This document shows positions 33,130 to 45,727 of a stretch of DNA of 64,000 bases, piece after piece (positions within the stretch are counted from its first letter, which is position 1; every line of letters starts with the position of its first letter). The stretch lies in assembly GCF_018991925.1 (NCBI RefSeq), contig NW_024756463.1:50001-114000 (forward strand), given 5' to 3'. Position numbers and translations under genes: made by a program. The notes under the pieces are model-generated. The model was not told the origin of the DNA, did not search any database, and saw only the letters and a list, made by a program, of their open reading frames with translations. The DNA comes from Homarus americanus. Taxonomy: Eukaryota > Arthropoda > Malacostraca > Decapoda > Nephropidae.

Positions 33130-34440
33130 ATTTTCTGGTGTTCCATATTCTACTATCCAGCCTTCTTCACTTCTCTTGTACCAACACTTGTATTTAAATC
33201 TTTCTTCAATATTATTTTATCTTTTATTAATTTTCTCTATGGTGTTTTCTTATCTTCTCCCAAATTCTTTCTTTTCTTCGTATTCTTCTTCATCTGTTGT
33301 ACTTATCCACCCACAGTAACCCGTCTTGCATACCTTGTGTTAACGCTCATAGGAGCATTATTGGTTTGTTGCTGGAGAAATAAACCCTCAACATTGACTC
33401 GTACCATATAATTCGGTCAAAACCTGTCAAAGAACAATTCTCATATAACAAATGCTGTTATCTCAGGACACATAGTATGAATACTATAATCAATATACAG
33501 TACATAGCCTGTTAACATCTTAAATGTAACTCACATGTTACAACTATTGATACAGGAGACAATTTGTATAATATGATCAAATTACAGTACATAAATATAC
33601 TTATTAAAGTTATTTAGAGTTTTTATTTAGAGGCTTTACTAGTTCACGTTTTGGGGTCTAGGGTTTGACCAGCATGTTGTTTCTCCTGCAAGAATCGGTA
33701 GACTACTGTGAGAGCAATCGCAGCCCAAGGCGAGGGCCATTTGTTTCATATTTAAACACGTCAGCAAACACGTCGTCAACACCATGCCCCTCTTCTCTCT
33801 CTCTCTCTCTCTCGTCTAGTTTATCTTATTGTGGCTATCCCTCTCTTTCTCTCTCTTCTAGTTTATCTTACTGTGGCGGTAACACCTTGATTTACTGTAG
33901 TCCGTGTCTTAATATTCTAAAACTGACTCCCTGACATTCCATTAATATGTGACTATATAACATAACAAACCAGTACGATGGCGCCTTATGTTTTGCTTTG
34001 TTTTAAACCCTTATCCCTAATTTCAGACACTCTTACTTTTACGCCCCTCACATTTCCCTAGCTCGCCTCTCCTTTGTCATTCAGTTTTGTGTCATGGCAG
34101 TAAGTTATTTTCACCGTATGACTCTAAATCCCTTCATGTTCAGACACTCCCAATTTTAATTTCTGTTCTCTCTCCCTTTGATAACGGAATGCAAGGTGGA
34201 GTTACCAGTTCATCTCTGCTTTCATGTTCTATTTTCTAGATCCATATTTTTTGAAGTGACGATAAATGATTTATTACAAGGATCTCACTTTTACGACTAT
34301 TTTCCAGCACACTTGATAAACAGCTGATCATTGTTTATGTTTGATACAGTGGGAGATTATGTTCTCTGTAAGACCTCGCCCAGGTGAGGAGCAGCTGGGG
34401 TGAGAAACTGATAGTGTACACTGTCTGGTAACTAGAAATT
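33128..34440. other. unique sequence with a CT-rich duplication
   Basis: At 33793-33880 a (CT)n plus TCTAGTTTATCTTA(T/C)TGTGGC block is repeated twice. Frame 32977-33411 (144 codons) runs through the CT tract and has no domain, only hydrophobic low-complexity sequence. No gene called. Confidence 0.5.
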
Positions 34441-35240
34441 TAGTTGAGTGATTCCATGCGTGGTTAAATCTCGGTAGTTACGGGAGACAGAGCGAGAAAG
34501 GCGTGTCATGCAGGGTAGGCTGCCTGGGGGTGTTTTCCGCGGGATGAACAAAGGCTGAGGGCACGAGCTACACGAAAGGCATAAGGAGACGACTTAGCGA
34601 GGCCTGACCACCGCCTCCTACTGCTGCACACAAACACACACACAAGAGGACTTAACTTGGCCTGGTTGGTGGGCAGCGTCTGGCGGATGTCGCTTTGCCA
34701 CATTGAGGCCACAGCTAAAGCTGTAATAAGCTGGTGGCGCCGTGTTCCGCTGACCCGACTGAGATACCCGGCGCTCAAGGTTTGGCGTCGCTTTGGCCGG
34801 CTATGCTCCGCGTAAAGCCGCTGTGATTCCTCAAAGTTTTATGCATATATTCTGACGTGTCGACGACTAACTCCTCCTAGAATTCTGCCCACACACACAC
34901 ACACACACACTGGAGTCGTGTTTACATCTCCCGCGGGATCCCTCTAATCGTAGGTGGCGGCTTCTTTTTTCCTTTCCTCTGTCACTAACAGAGAGATCAG
35001 TCTTGGCCGTGGAGACGACAGGGTGGTAGACAGTCGACTCTGGGTTCCAATATTCCGTCTACATTTCTCTGTCCCTCAGGCTGGACATCGGAGAGACAAA
35101 GGTTCTCCTCCAATCTCAGTCATCTCAGTGGACGTGTAGTGTGTCTTGTTGACAGTCGCTTCGCTGTCCACATCAACACACACACACAGGAGCAAGCCTC
35201 CAACAACAGTGTGTGTGTGTGTGTGTGTGTGTGTAAGTTA
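34441..35240. other. CpG-richer unique sequence
   Basis: 34500-34830 has more CpG than its neighbours and an open 90-codon minus frame (34506-34778) without recognisable domain. (AC)n at 34890-34910 and (GT)n at 35209-35234. A promoter or first exon is possible but not supported by any motif I can name. Confidence 0.35.
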
Positions 35241-37229
35241 ATATTGACACAAATGGCGAGTTGAGTGTAGTACTTGTGGTGTTCTGAAGTGACGAAGTTA
35301 ATTAATCACTGGAACAGTTGATTACCAATTAGCCTATACTCGGCTGTACCCGTATATACTTAATACCTGGGTAGAATTAGTTAATACCTGGCTGGAATTA
35401 ATCAATACCCGGTATAAAATTTAACTTATTAATCTGTGTAGAATTAGTTAATATTAATCGGTGTAGAATTAGTTAAGGATCATTCGTTATGTTACTTGGT
35501 CATCTTTTTCCTCAATATATAAATACCTTTAGCACGATGACTCCACACTTTTTAAGGATCGTATAAAAGCTATAAAGTCATCATTCTAAACGGGTTAAAT
35601 GAGATACTTTACTCATTAGGCTAATTAACTTTTGTAATTGTGTAACATTGGTATTTTTTTAGTACATAATTTATGCTGGTAATTGTAACATCACGTAAAG
35701 TCACGCGGCCCAAATTCACTCAACAATTTGCGATATGGTGGATCGACTTGTGGTATTATATGTGATCAAATACATAGTAACGCTTCTCTTCAGTATTATT
35801 TTAGAATAACAATATAATAAAAGCATGTTATTATACAAATAAGAATCTGATTTCAATTGAAAATAAAATCCCAAATCCCCTTGCCTACATAACCTTCAAA
35901 TCCTTAGCAGAGATTGTCAGTGTGTGGAGAGAATTTTATGCGTAACTAATGTATTTCTCACTTGAGCACAGATCACACAACAGCAGTATAATAGTGTTCA
36001 CATGTGATATAAAACTTTCTAGCTCTGACTTTTTAATGACAATTTCACTGACGGAGCCCAATCAAAGGAATATATCGGAGTTAATTATAATTATAGGAAG
36101 AATTAGATATTTTCACTGTGTTTCCCTGTATTAGACTCTTATGATATTTAAACTTCCATAGCGTGTGTTTGGTGAAGAAAAATGTTTACTCCCTACAAAT
36201 AACCAAGCTGTACTACTCGCTATAATATATTTAATTATTTACTTAAACCACATTTTTTAGACAACAACTTCCTCGCCCCTCTTAAACCCCGATGAATTAT
36301 TGACACTTTCCATAATAACAAGAGTCATTCTTTGAACTGATTTTCCACATTTGCGTTATGAACATCCAGACACTAATTGTAAGATACCTTGAATAATGTT
36401 CAACTCAGGATATACTGTACTGGCTATTTAATAAGCCTGAAAGTGAATACAGTTTGTTAATTTGTTTATGCAGCGATTAGTCACCGCGCATCGTACTGCT
36501 GTACTTAACTTTAATAAACACTGAGTCTGTAATCTATCTCCAAGTATTTTTTTTAGTATTTTTGTTAACTGTGCTTGTTGCTCTTTATTTGCTTGTGTGT
36601 TTGTGTGCCCAGCAGACCAAGAGTCAAACACCGTGCGCAATAAATGGTTATAATAAGTAATGTCGCTAGTAGAATAGTGAATAGTGGAATCGGTGACATC
36701 TACTCAGAAAATTGTGGTCTCTGTCTATCCCAGTGTTATTTTTGTTGTTGTTTTTTTAGAATATATGTATCAGTTTCTATTTAGGTATGAAAACTGCGAA
36801 CAATTCCTCTTAACCTCGCTGCTGCACTTGCAAAATGACGCACAACCTGATTACGCATATTGACATAATGGAACAGTAATTCGTTTCTTGGGAACATCTA
36901 TTGAGGCAACCGTCCGGGGAATTCTGTCTGATTTACTTATATTGATTACGTGTTCTAGGGATAATTGCCTCCTAACGATACATCTTTTTCTTCTAAATTT
37001 CGAACGGATGTGTGTACGGGGTTAGGTAGGTAAGTGAATGTGAACAGTACCAACCTAACCAAACCTAACCTAACCTCACCTAAGCTCATCCCTTCAAACA
37101 GTGTTAGGGTGGTCAATCTTTAGGTGAAAATGAGCTTGGGTGGAGATTCTTCAGGTTATCCCGTTTTGCTTTGTAAATCATTTCAGGATCGAATATTTCA
37201 CTGGGAAATTTAGTATCAGTAACTCGTAA
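35241..37229. other. AT-rich unique sequence
   Basis: About 2 kb with no recognised gene. CCTAACC-type motifs occur near 37050-37085. Confidence 0.45.
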
Positions 37230-37542
37230 TACTTATGGAAGTCAAGGTTAGACAAAGGTGATATAACAAAGGTACTTAAACTATCCAACCAGGAACGAAC
37301 TAGTAGCAATGGTTTTAAATTAGACAGATTTAGATTTAGGCGAGATAGATAAACACTGGTTTGGAAATAGAGTAGTGAATGAGTGGAACAAGTTACCAAA
37401 CATCATCATTAACTCGAACACACTGGGTAGCTTCACATATAGGTTGGACGGATATGTGAACGATATGGTTTGGGTGTAAACGGAACTGCCCAGTATGGAC
37501 CAATTGGCCCGCTGCAGTTTCATCCATTCTTATGTTCTTATG
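37230..37542 (+). mobile_element. CR1-like non-LTR retrotransposon 3' fragment
   Basis: The plus strand gives RLDKGDITKVLKL...RTSSNGFKLDRFRFRRD (37245-37341), then after a small deletion KHWFGNRVVNEWNKLPNIII and LGSFTYRLDGYVNDMVWV to a TAA at 37477-37479. The 'FGNRVVNEWNKLP' block is the common C-terminal tail of CR1/L2-type reverse transcriptases. A short 3' UTR ends CATTCTTATGTTCTTATGTG, matching the ATTCTATG-like octamer terminus known for CR1. The copy is severely 5'-truncated and frameshifted near 37342. Confidence 0.82.
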
Positions 37543-37883
37543 TGTGATAAATAAACAAGAATAAAAATCATAGCACAGTATAGGGCATTAACAAGCTTTC
37601 AGAAGACGTAAACTTATCGAACCACTAACCAAGGAAGTATTAAAATATATAATCTCTAATATTGGACGGGGAATTGATGAAACCTGAAGAATAGCATTAC
37701 TGATTTTTTATTTTTAAAGTTGTTGTCTTGTGTACAAAGCGAACGAAACTTAAAGATCCTGTTGACATTTGAAGTTCCTAAATACATTAAAACAACAAAT
37801 TAACCACAAAGAATATTTATCCTGCGACCTTAGTTACATAACGGTAGATCACATAGGTTAGGTTAGGTTAGTTTGGAGGATAT
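37543..37883. other. unique sequence
   Basis: AT-rich, with a short GGTTAGGTTAGGTTAG at 37857-37873. No gene. Confidence 0.5.
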
Positions 37884-37891
37884 GTATAGAC

Positions 37892-38607
37892 CAGTGGTTC
37901 TCAACCTTGTTTGCCCCATGCACCCCTTTCGCCATATGTCAGAATTTCATTCCCCCCTCCTTTCCAAGATTGTCTGCCTCAAAAAGTGCATTCCAAATAA
38001 TATGCATATAATACTGAAACTCCTTTATTTTTTCCATATTACTACATATATATTTACAATTTTACATGGATTATTTTTACAGTGGAGTTTTACAAATTAA
38101 ATGCCAATTGAAAATGTTGATGGATTTATAAAACTTGAATAAAAGTAAAATAGTTTTTTTTTTATTTATAATGAATTACTTAACAGACCAAACTGAAACA
38201 TAATGCAATAAACAAAAAGTTCAATAGAATGCCAGGATATTGTAAATTTGTAATTAATTTTATTCAGATGAAGATTACAGTCAATGAGAAACCTGTGATT
38301 GTTTTTTCTTCGTCAATTCTGGGATACGCGGAGGAGTGCTTGAAAGGGCACAACGCAGGTCATTTTCGACCTCTAATCTACTACGTTGCTTCGTTTTAAT
38401 TTGCAACAGAGTTTAAAAGCCTGACTCACAAAGATATGTCGACACAAACGGAAGCAATGCACGGATAGCTCTTTCTGCCACTTTTGGGTAGGAATCGCAC
38501 ATCAAGGGCCAAAATTCTGTGATTGATTTCTCATCGAACATATCTCTTGCTCCCGAATCAGTTTCCCCCCCTGAAAACCTGAATTCCCTCCTGGTTGAGA
38601 ACCCCTG
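37892..38607 (-). mobile_element. internally deleted hAT transposon (716 bp)
   Basis: The left terminus CAGTGGTTCTCAACC (37892-37906) and the right terminus GGTTGAGAACCCCTG (38593-38607) are inverted repeats differing at one base. They are flanked by a perfect 8-bp direct repeat GTATAGAC (37884-37891 and 38608-38615), the target duplication length of hAT elements. Inside, the minus strand retains the C-terminal dimerisation part of a hAT transposase. Coding lies just inside the right end, so an internal deletion removed the N-terminal zinc finger and catalytic core. About 375 bp of AT-rich non-coding sequence separates the coding end from the left terminus. Confidence 0.93.
38281..38562 (-). 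pseudogene. hAT transposase C-terminal remnant
   Basis: Read on the minus strand from 38562: DMFDEKSITEFWPLM, then RAIRALLPFVSTYLCESGF, a TAA stop at 38413-38415, then TLLQIKTKQRSRLEVENDLR, CALSS and KKKQSQVSH to a TGA at 38281-38283. The LLPF.STYLCESGFS motif and the RSRL..E.DLRCALS block are hallmarks of the hAT C-terminal dimerisation domain in the ZBED5/FAM200-like branch. The stop sits where the family usually has Ser, so a single TCA-to-TAA change explains it. The DDE catalytic residues lie in the deleted part; this copy cannot encode transposase. Confidence 0.9.
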
Positions 38608-38615
38608 GTATAGAC

Positions 38616-38873
38616 AGTTACTACGCTTGCTGGCTTGAAGACGCTTGGCTGACATGACTTTATCACTAATTTTTTTTCATCAATTACGAATGATAATGAA
38701 AAAATAAAAAAATAACTTTCCACATATTCCTCAGAAGTCATTATGTTTCTGAGATAAAGGACATTTAACTTTATGTTTTACTTAATGTCTTAAAGTCTCA
38801 ACAGAATATGAAATAAGATGTTTACTTTTGTTTATTTCCCAAAGAACTCAGAATAAGGGAACAGTCTTTCTCT
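38616..38873. other. unique sequence
   Basis: AT-rich, no recognised feature. Confidence 0.5.
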
Positions 38874-38943
38874 CTCACTCACTCACTCACTCACTCACTT
38901 ATTTTATTTTATTTTATTTTATTTTATATTATTTTATTTTATA
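38874..38943 (+). repeat. (CACT)n then (TTTTA)n microsatellites
   Basis: CTCACTCACTCACTCACTCAC followed by TTTTA pentamers with one TATA interruption. Confidence 0.95.
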
Positions 38944-39125
38944 GTTTAGAAGTAGACACTGGGATTATTTCTCGCGATAATTTAAACATTATTCGTTGAT
39001 CAATGTGAGTTAATTCTTCTGATTCTGGGAGTTATATAGACATTATTGATGAGTTGTGGGTGTTGTAGTTATTGTGAGTGTTGGTCGTCATCATTACGGT
39101 CATCTTCATTGTTCATCGTCATTAT

Positions 39126-39265
39126 TCATCATTGTAATCATCATCAATCATCATCATCATCATCATCATAAATCATCATCATCATCATCATAACCTCTTC
39201 TTCCTCTTCTTCCTCTTCTCCTTCATCCTTCTCCCATCCTCCTCCTCCTCCTCCTCCCCCTCGGC
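39126..39265 (+). repeat. (ATC)n then (CTT)/(CTC)n tract
   Basis: CATCATCATCATCATCATAA twice, then CTTCTTCCTCTTC and CCTCCTCCTCC. Confidence 0.92.
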
Positions 39266-39400
39266 CTGGCAGCGTCTCTGAGCCATCCTAAAAGAACTAT
39301 TACATTTAATGCATCTTCTGTCGATGCCTAATGTGATTAAACGTGTCTCGAAAATTTTTAATTAAATCATTTGGTAGAAAATATCCCTTTGGTTAGTTAA

Positions 39401-39606
39401 GAGAATGGAGGGAAGGAGGGAGGGAGGGATGGAGGGAGAGGTAAGTAAGCTCTCTCTCTCTCTCTCTCTCTCCTCTCCTACCTTCTTCTCAGTTTCTTCT
39501 CTCCTCCCTCCCTCCCTCTTCCCCTCTGTTATTTCTCTCCTCCTCTTCCCTCTCTCTCCCTCTCTTTTTCCAACCTCCTCCTCTCCTATTAACTCTCTCT
39601 CTCTCA
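39401..39606 (+). repeat. polypurine then polypyrimidine tract
   Basis: GGAGGGAAGGAGGG-type purine block (39401-39446) followed by CTCTCTCT and CTCCTCC pyrimidine (39449-39606). Adjacent R and Y blocks could fold back. Confidence 0.88.
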
Positions 39607-39789
39607 AGGATTTCCATGGGTCTTGGGGTAATGCTTTTTCCCGCGCAAAGGGCCCGTCCCCCCACCACCAAAAGGGGTTTATAGAACACGCTGGTCTTCT
39701 CTTAATTTAGGCAAAGCTCGCGGTGTATCGTTTTTACCCAGCCGTCCGTGAACCACTGTGGGAAAAAGAACTCTCTCTTGCCTTTGGGG

Positions 39790-40760
39790 AGGGTTTGAGG
39801 TGAGGTGAGTGAGAGGTGGAGGTGAGGGGAGGAAGAAGGAAGGAGAAGAAGCAGGAGTGAGGGTGTGGCCAGGGTGGGAGGAGGAGGCTGGGGGTAGGCC
39901 AGGGTGGAGGAGGAGGAGGAGTAAGGTATGGCCAGGGTGGGAGGAGGAGTGAGGGTATGGCAGGGGTGGAGGAGGAGGCTGGGGGTATGGCCAGGGTGGA
40001 GGAGGAGGAGGAGTAAGGGTATGGCCAGGGTGGAGGAGGAGGAGGGTATGGCCAGGGTGGAGGAGGAGGAAGGAAGGAAGGCAGGAAGGAAGGAGGAATG
40101 AAAGAAGGGGTGTCGCCAGAGTGGAGAACGAAGACCAGGACCCCGTGAGGAGGAGGGGAGGAGGAGGATCCCATGAGGAGAAGGAGGGGAGGAGGAGAAG
40201 GAGAACACCGAATGAAAGAGGCCCAGGAGGAGGCCCAGGAGGATTACAAGTCCTGTCTGTCTCACGATTAAAATAAAGACGAAAAAAATCAAGGTAGGGG
40301 GAGGGAAGGAGGGAGGGAGGGATAAGGAAACGAAGGGAAGGAAGGAGGGAGAAACGAAGGGGTGGGGGGTGGAAGGAAAGAGGGAGCGAAGAGGAAGGAG
40401 GGGGAATGAAGGGGTTAGAGGAGGGAGGGAACGACCAAGGTAAGGGAGGGAGGGAGAGAGAGAGAGGAGGCGGCGAAGAGGAAGGAGGGAGGGAAACGAA
40501 GGGGAAGGAAGGAGGGAGAGAGAGAGAGAGAGAGGGGGGAGGAGGACATAGAGGAAAATGAAGATAAGAGAGAGAGAGGAAGGATGAAAGGAAGAAAGAG
40601 AGGGAGGGAATGATAGTGGTAGAATTATAAAAATATATAAAGATTAAAAAAAAAGGTAAAAAAAATAAAGGAAATAAAAACCTACCAAACATCAAAACTG
40701 GCGCTTGGTGAAGAGAAGGGAAGGGGAAGAAGACGGGAGGGAGGGAGGGGGGAGGGAACC
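39790..40760 (+). repeat. about 1 kb polypurine region with embedded minisatellite
   Basis: Plus strand is mostly G and A. 39855-40070 contains about seven units of GGGTATGGCCAGGGTGGAGG + AGGAGGAG type (about 33-36 bp). 40290-40620 is GGGAGGGA/GAAGGAAG. Minus-strand Pro/Ser frames of up to 361 codons are compositional artefacts. Confidence 0.9.
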
Positions 40761-40920
40761 ACACCCCAAGCTTACACCTTTTCAGCTCCCACAGGTGTGA
40801 CGAGATTTTTAATTACTCCCAGGGTGTCAATGTATTAAGCCGACTAGATTCTGCTGCACCTTACACCCGGGACAATTTTAACAGCGGCGTGGACGTGATC
40901 ACTAACCTGAAGGGGAGGGA

Positions 40921-41166
40921 GGTGTGGTAAGAAGGTGGAGGGGTGGCGAGGAGGTGTGGTAAGAAGGTGGAGGAGTGGCGAAGAGGTGTGGTAAGAAGGT
41001 GGAGGGTGGCGGGAGGTGTGGTAAGAAGGTGGAGGATGGCGAGGAGGTGTGGTAAGAAGGTGGGAGGAGTGGCGAGGAGGTGTGGTAAGAAGGTGGAGGG
41101 GTGGCGAGGAGGTGTGGTGGTAAGAAGGTGGAGGGGTGGCGAAGAGGTGTGGTAAGAAGGTGGAGG
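40921..41166 (+). repeat. 32-bp minisatellite
   Basis: About 7-8 units of GTGTGGTAAGAAGGTGGAGG + GGTGGCGAGGAG (period 32 checked at 40922 and 40954), with 28-31 bp deletion variants. Confidence 0.95.
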
Positions 41167-41447
41167 AGGGATAGGAAGAAGGGGGAGGAGGGAAAGGAAG
41201 AAGGGGAGGAGGGAGAGGAAGAACGGGGAGAAGGGAGAGGAAGAAGGGGAAGAGGGAGAGGAAGGAAGAGGAATGAAAGTAAGAAAGAGGAAGAAGAATG
41301 GGACGAATATCAGGAAGAGGTGAAGGAGGAGGAGGAGGCGAAAGAGTGGTTCAGGGAGTATAAGGAAGAAGAGAGGAAGAGAGGGTCGTAACGTGGGCGA
41401 GAGAAGGAAGGGAGAGGAGAGGGAGGAGGTTTAAGGAGAAAGGAGCT
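41167..41447 (+). repeat. purine-rich low-complexity sequence
   Basis: GGAAGAAGGGGAGGAGGGAGA-type units; Glu/Lys/Arg frames are artefacts. Confidence 0.85.
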
Positions 41448-41692
41448 GAGAAACACTACCATGAAGCTGAGAAACACTACCATGCAGCTGAGAAACACTA
41501 CCATGAAGCTGAGAAACACTACCATGAAGCTGAGAAACACTACCATGAAGCTGAGAAACACTACCATGAAGCTGAAAAACACTACCATGAAGCTGAGAAA
41601 CACTACCATGAAGCTGAGAAACACTACCATGAAGCTGAAAAACACTACCATGAAGCTGAGAAACACTACCATGAAGCTGAGAAACACTACAA
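41448..41692 (+). repeat. 21-bp minisatellite, CACTACCATGAAGCTGAGAAA
   Basis: About 11-12 very similar units. The period is divisible by three, so both strands are open (7-residue repeats MKLRNTT and, on the other strand, FLSFMVV); no other coding evidence. Confidence 0.97.
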
Positions 41693-41699
41693 GGGAGTT

Positions 41700-42303
41700 T
41701 GTGGGTGGAGTGAGTCAGGTGGGCGGGGTTTCTGCTGGGTGGATGGACGGGGTTTAACTGGGTGGGTAATAGGGGCGGGGCGAGTGGGCTAGGTGGGCTG
41801 AATTTAGCTGGATGAGTGGGCGAGATTTATTTCTGAATGGACGGGGTTTAACTGGATGAGTGAGTGTGGTTTATCTGAGTGGGCGGGGTTTAACTGGATG
41901 AGTGAGTGTGGTTTATCTGAGTGGGCGGGGTTTAACTGGATGAGTGAGTGTGGTTTATCTGAGTGGGCGGGGTTTAACTGGATGAGTGAGTGTGGTTTAT
42001 CTGAGTGGGCGGGGTTTAACTGGATGAGTGGGGAAAGTTTAGCTGGATGAATAGGCGGTGGTTTAACTGACTATATGGGCGGTCTTTGAACTGACTGGAT
42101 GGGCGAAGTTTAATTATCTTAGTGGGCGGGGGCGTATAGCGTGATGGGCGGAGTTCAGCACAGTGGATGGGCGGGGGCGTATAGTGTGATGGGCGTTCAG
42201 CACAGTGGATGGGCGGGGCGTATAGTGTGATGGGCGGAGTTCAGCACAGTGGATGGGCGGGGGCGTATAGTGTGATGGGCGGAGTTCAGCAGGGTAAGAT
42301 GGG
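41700..42303 (+). repeat. two adjoining minisatellites, 42 and about 45 bp units
   Basis: 41830-42030 has four to five units of GTGGGCGGGGTTTAACTGGA + TGAGTGAGTGTGGTTTATCTGA. 42120-42300 has four units of GGGCGGGGGCGTATAGTGTG + ATGGGCGGAGTTCAGCACAGTGGAT. Both share a GGGCGG(G)G...TTTAACTGG(A/G)TG ancestor also visible at 41700-41830. Confidence 0.93.
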
Positions 42304-45300
42304 CGGAGCAGAGAAGGAGAAGAGAGACAGGAGATTTAAGAGCTCTCTGCTAACACACAGGAGAAACGACCTGAAGAAACCCGATAAATATCAATCTTAT
42401 TAACCCAGCATAAAGTCTTTTGCATTTCGAATTCATTTTCTGCCGATGGAGACAATCTTTGGCTGGGGTGGTAACGGCTTCCATCCTCCAGCCAACACAT
42501 GTGAACATTTTAGTCGTGTTATACTCGGGAGCTTTTGTTTGTTCCTGAAATATTACAATCGAAAAAGTTTTTATATACAAAGTCTAAATCAACGTCTATT
42601 TTTTTACTCGGAAATATTAGAACGAGATTTAGCAATTTTGTTTCGAGATCGTTATTAACATAGTTTTATTTGTAAATATTAGAATAAAAAAATATCAAGA
42701 ATATCAGACTCAGAAAGATAGCTTATAGATATCAATATTAATACAAGTTTATGGTATATAATAATGATAAAATACCTTTAACGCTAACCTAACCTAATAT
42801 AACTCCCCAGAGGGAAGGATATGTACACTATGTACTGTATGGGAGTATTTTGATTTTGTCATCCATTTCCTCATATTTTTCGTTCTTAAATTTATTGATT
42901 TATTTTTATTTTGTTATTATGACATAATTGGAAATGAATAACTAACTCCATATCTGATCCATAAATAGACGCTTGATATCACCAAATGTACTTAAGAAAT
43001 ATTGCCACAATTGTTCCTTGAAATACTATTTAACCTTGTCACACTACGCTTAAGTGGATAATCAGTATATCATGCAGTATTAAACACGAGTAACTTAACA
43101 GCTTCGGTGAAAAGTGTCTGTGACTTCACATAAAATAAATCGACTCAAGAAAATAATCGGATTTGTGATTTTATTACGATAATCTTGACATTAGTGTAGT
43201 AAGCTCAGAGGTTTACAGTACACCACCTAATACTGGCATATTTACGCCAGTAATGCGTTAAGAGAAGTAATACCAGGTAACGCCTTCTGCTTGGTACTTG
43301 TAAACATTGAATTTTTTCGTCTTATCAAGGTCTCTTATCTAAATGGCAAGAAATTACTTTTGCAATATGAAATAATTTTTTTCATTAATTATAAAATGCC
43401 GGGTAATACTGTACCTTAGCAGCGCGCTCTTTACAACTATGACATTGAAAATATACCAAAGTAATTCCTCTTAGTAGAATCCATTTCAAGATGCGATTTG
43501 CCATTTCCATTTCTCGGAATTTGTTTTTAATGTGCCCAGGAGAGCACTACCCCTCGCATGCTCCTGCGAATTATAACAAATCGTCACTGAACTCGGATAC
43601 TATTCGGAAAAGGAAATGCCTTGATATACGGTTGGACTTATGTGTGCTCTATTCCCTCCATATAACACCTGCGGATGGGTTGCCCAGCGCTGTTTCAAGT
43701 GTGTATCAGGTAAAGAAAATTTAAGTGAAACAAATATTGACAATCTGAAAATTATAATTATCCTGGTGAGACTTGATAATCACATTTAATTAGAAATCAA
43801 TGTTTCCAGGTGAAGGAACTTAAACGAGGAGAGTTAACTATTGTCAAACTGATTATAACTTATTACTTGTGATTAAACACTTTTATTCAAGCAGTAGAGT
43901 TCATTTCCTTTAATTTCCAATTCCATGTAAATTACGTAAAACAAATAATGAATATGATGTTGAAATATGGTGGACCCGTTGGGCTGACGCTCGGCACACT
44001 CAGGACAGGATAGGCATGACGCGTTGAAGATATCGGTGCATAAATAGACAGCGTAACCGATAAAGAAAATTAAATTAAAAATGTATCATTATGTTATACA
44101 ATATTAGCAGAAAATATAATAGTAAATTTAGTTATGGCTGCACGTAAAAGATCTCAAATATTAAATACAAATTAAAAAAAAAAAGATTGAAACGTCTTAC
44201 AAGTATATCCCAACACGGAGACAGCCGGTTACTGGAAAAACATTGTGCTGGTGTAGTTGAGTTGTTCAGCTGGCGGTGTGCATAGACTAAAACGACAAGG
44301 TCAAGCTGGCAGGGGTTGGAGGCCAGTATCTGGAAATCATTGTGAGAGAGGAGATACGCAGAGAGGACATATTAAGAGGCTGACTATTCCAAACCTTACG
44401 TGAAGTGCTGCCTACGTGTCAAGCACTACACCTCGATCAAGTACAGTATATAATTCTACAGCACGATCTCACAGGACACAAGGTAAAACTACTTTTTTAC
44501 TTAAGGTAAATCAAGGTAGCATGTTTATTTTAAAAAACAAAACTGAAACTTGTTTTATGGGTAGGAGTGGGATTTGTGATGTTTATTTTAGAGGATAAAT
44601 CATTGTTGTCATATTCTTGTAAAAAGGCTAAACATTATTAGAATAGTGAGAGTTACATCAATGTTCTATTCTCGGTGATGTACGCAGTGCCAGTAACAAC
44701 CGTAATATTAAGAAAATTATTAGTTTTTGTTCACAACTTTACATTAGGTTGTTTTCGGTCAAATTTATAAAGGCTGAAACACTTCATTGTGCAGTATCTC
44801 AGCTGAAGAAAACACCTATTAGCCACTGTCAATATTACTGCTACAGCATCTTGGGAAAATCCACTAAAGTACAGAATAATTTGTATGTTTATAGATCTAA
44901 CCGTACACATAAATCCAAAATCTATTTCCATTCATCTGTAGACCCAATTAATTTTATCCATTTCTTAAATCTTTGCAATACATCAATTTTATCCATTTCA
45001 TAAACCTGTACAGTTCGTAAATCCATATCGTTCATAAGTTTTACAGTCTATATATTTACAGTTAACAAATTTATCCTGCCCATAATTGAATACTCTTCAT
45101 AGATTCATAATGTTCATATGGTAAAAAGTCCGTTTATTATACAGTTTATGAATATATGACGAATAGTTCATAAATTCATCTAACTTTTAAATCCCAAGTT
45201 TATTGATTTGTTATATATCATAAATTTATATAGTTCGTTAATCTACGCATTTTTTTAATTTCATACACTAGTAAAATCCGTTATTAATATTTGTTTATCT

Positions 45301-45721
45301 AGTTTATACACCTATACACTTCCTATGTAGAATCTTTTCATGTGATAATATCTAACATAATACAGTTCTCGATGTAGAGTTTTACATTTATTCTATAGAG
45401 GAAATAATATGCACCACAGCTGATTGGACGTCATCTATCCCAGCTAATTCCATTGATTATTGGATTGAGTATAACATAGATTAATTTTTCTGCTGATCGG
45501 ATCCCGGGTTCGACTATGAATGGGATTGAGTTACATGCGGATACAACATACACCAACGCGCTTGTAGGGGTAATGCGCCAATTTGTATATAATTTCAATA
45601 TCTGTTTATACATGACGTTATACAATAAACGTTCGTGGATTCGTAATTTCCACGTATCCGCATTTTTACTTATTTTCTACGTAATTTGTCAGTTATCTGT
45701 ATCATAGCCAGGTACTAAGGT
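42304..45721. other. AT-rich unique sequence, no recognised gene
   Basis: About 3.4 kb. Short frames (42446-42658, 43491-43724, 44749-45003 plus) lack domains. CCTAACCTAA at 42786-42797. A GGGTTCGAC B-box-like site at 45507 lacks a correctly spaced A box. Confidence 0.45.
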
Positions 45722-45727
45722 ATAATA

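Noticed and set aside
34506..34778. 90-codon minus-strand frame in CpG-richer DNA
   Set aside because: No recognisable domain, no supported start, and similar frames arise by chance in GC-rich DNA.
39679..40764. 361-codon minus-strand Pro/Ser-rich frame
   Set aside because: Compositional consequence of a 1 kb polypurine tract.
41461..41757. Membrane-protein-like FLSFMVV repeats (minus) and MKLRNTT repeats (plus)
   Set aside because: Translations of a 21-bp minisatellite; both strands open for the same trivial reason.
45504..45515. B-box-like GGGTTCGAC as a tRNA or SINE
   Set aside because: The nearest A-box-like site (about 45419) is about 85 bp away and there is no T-stem pairing.
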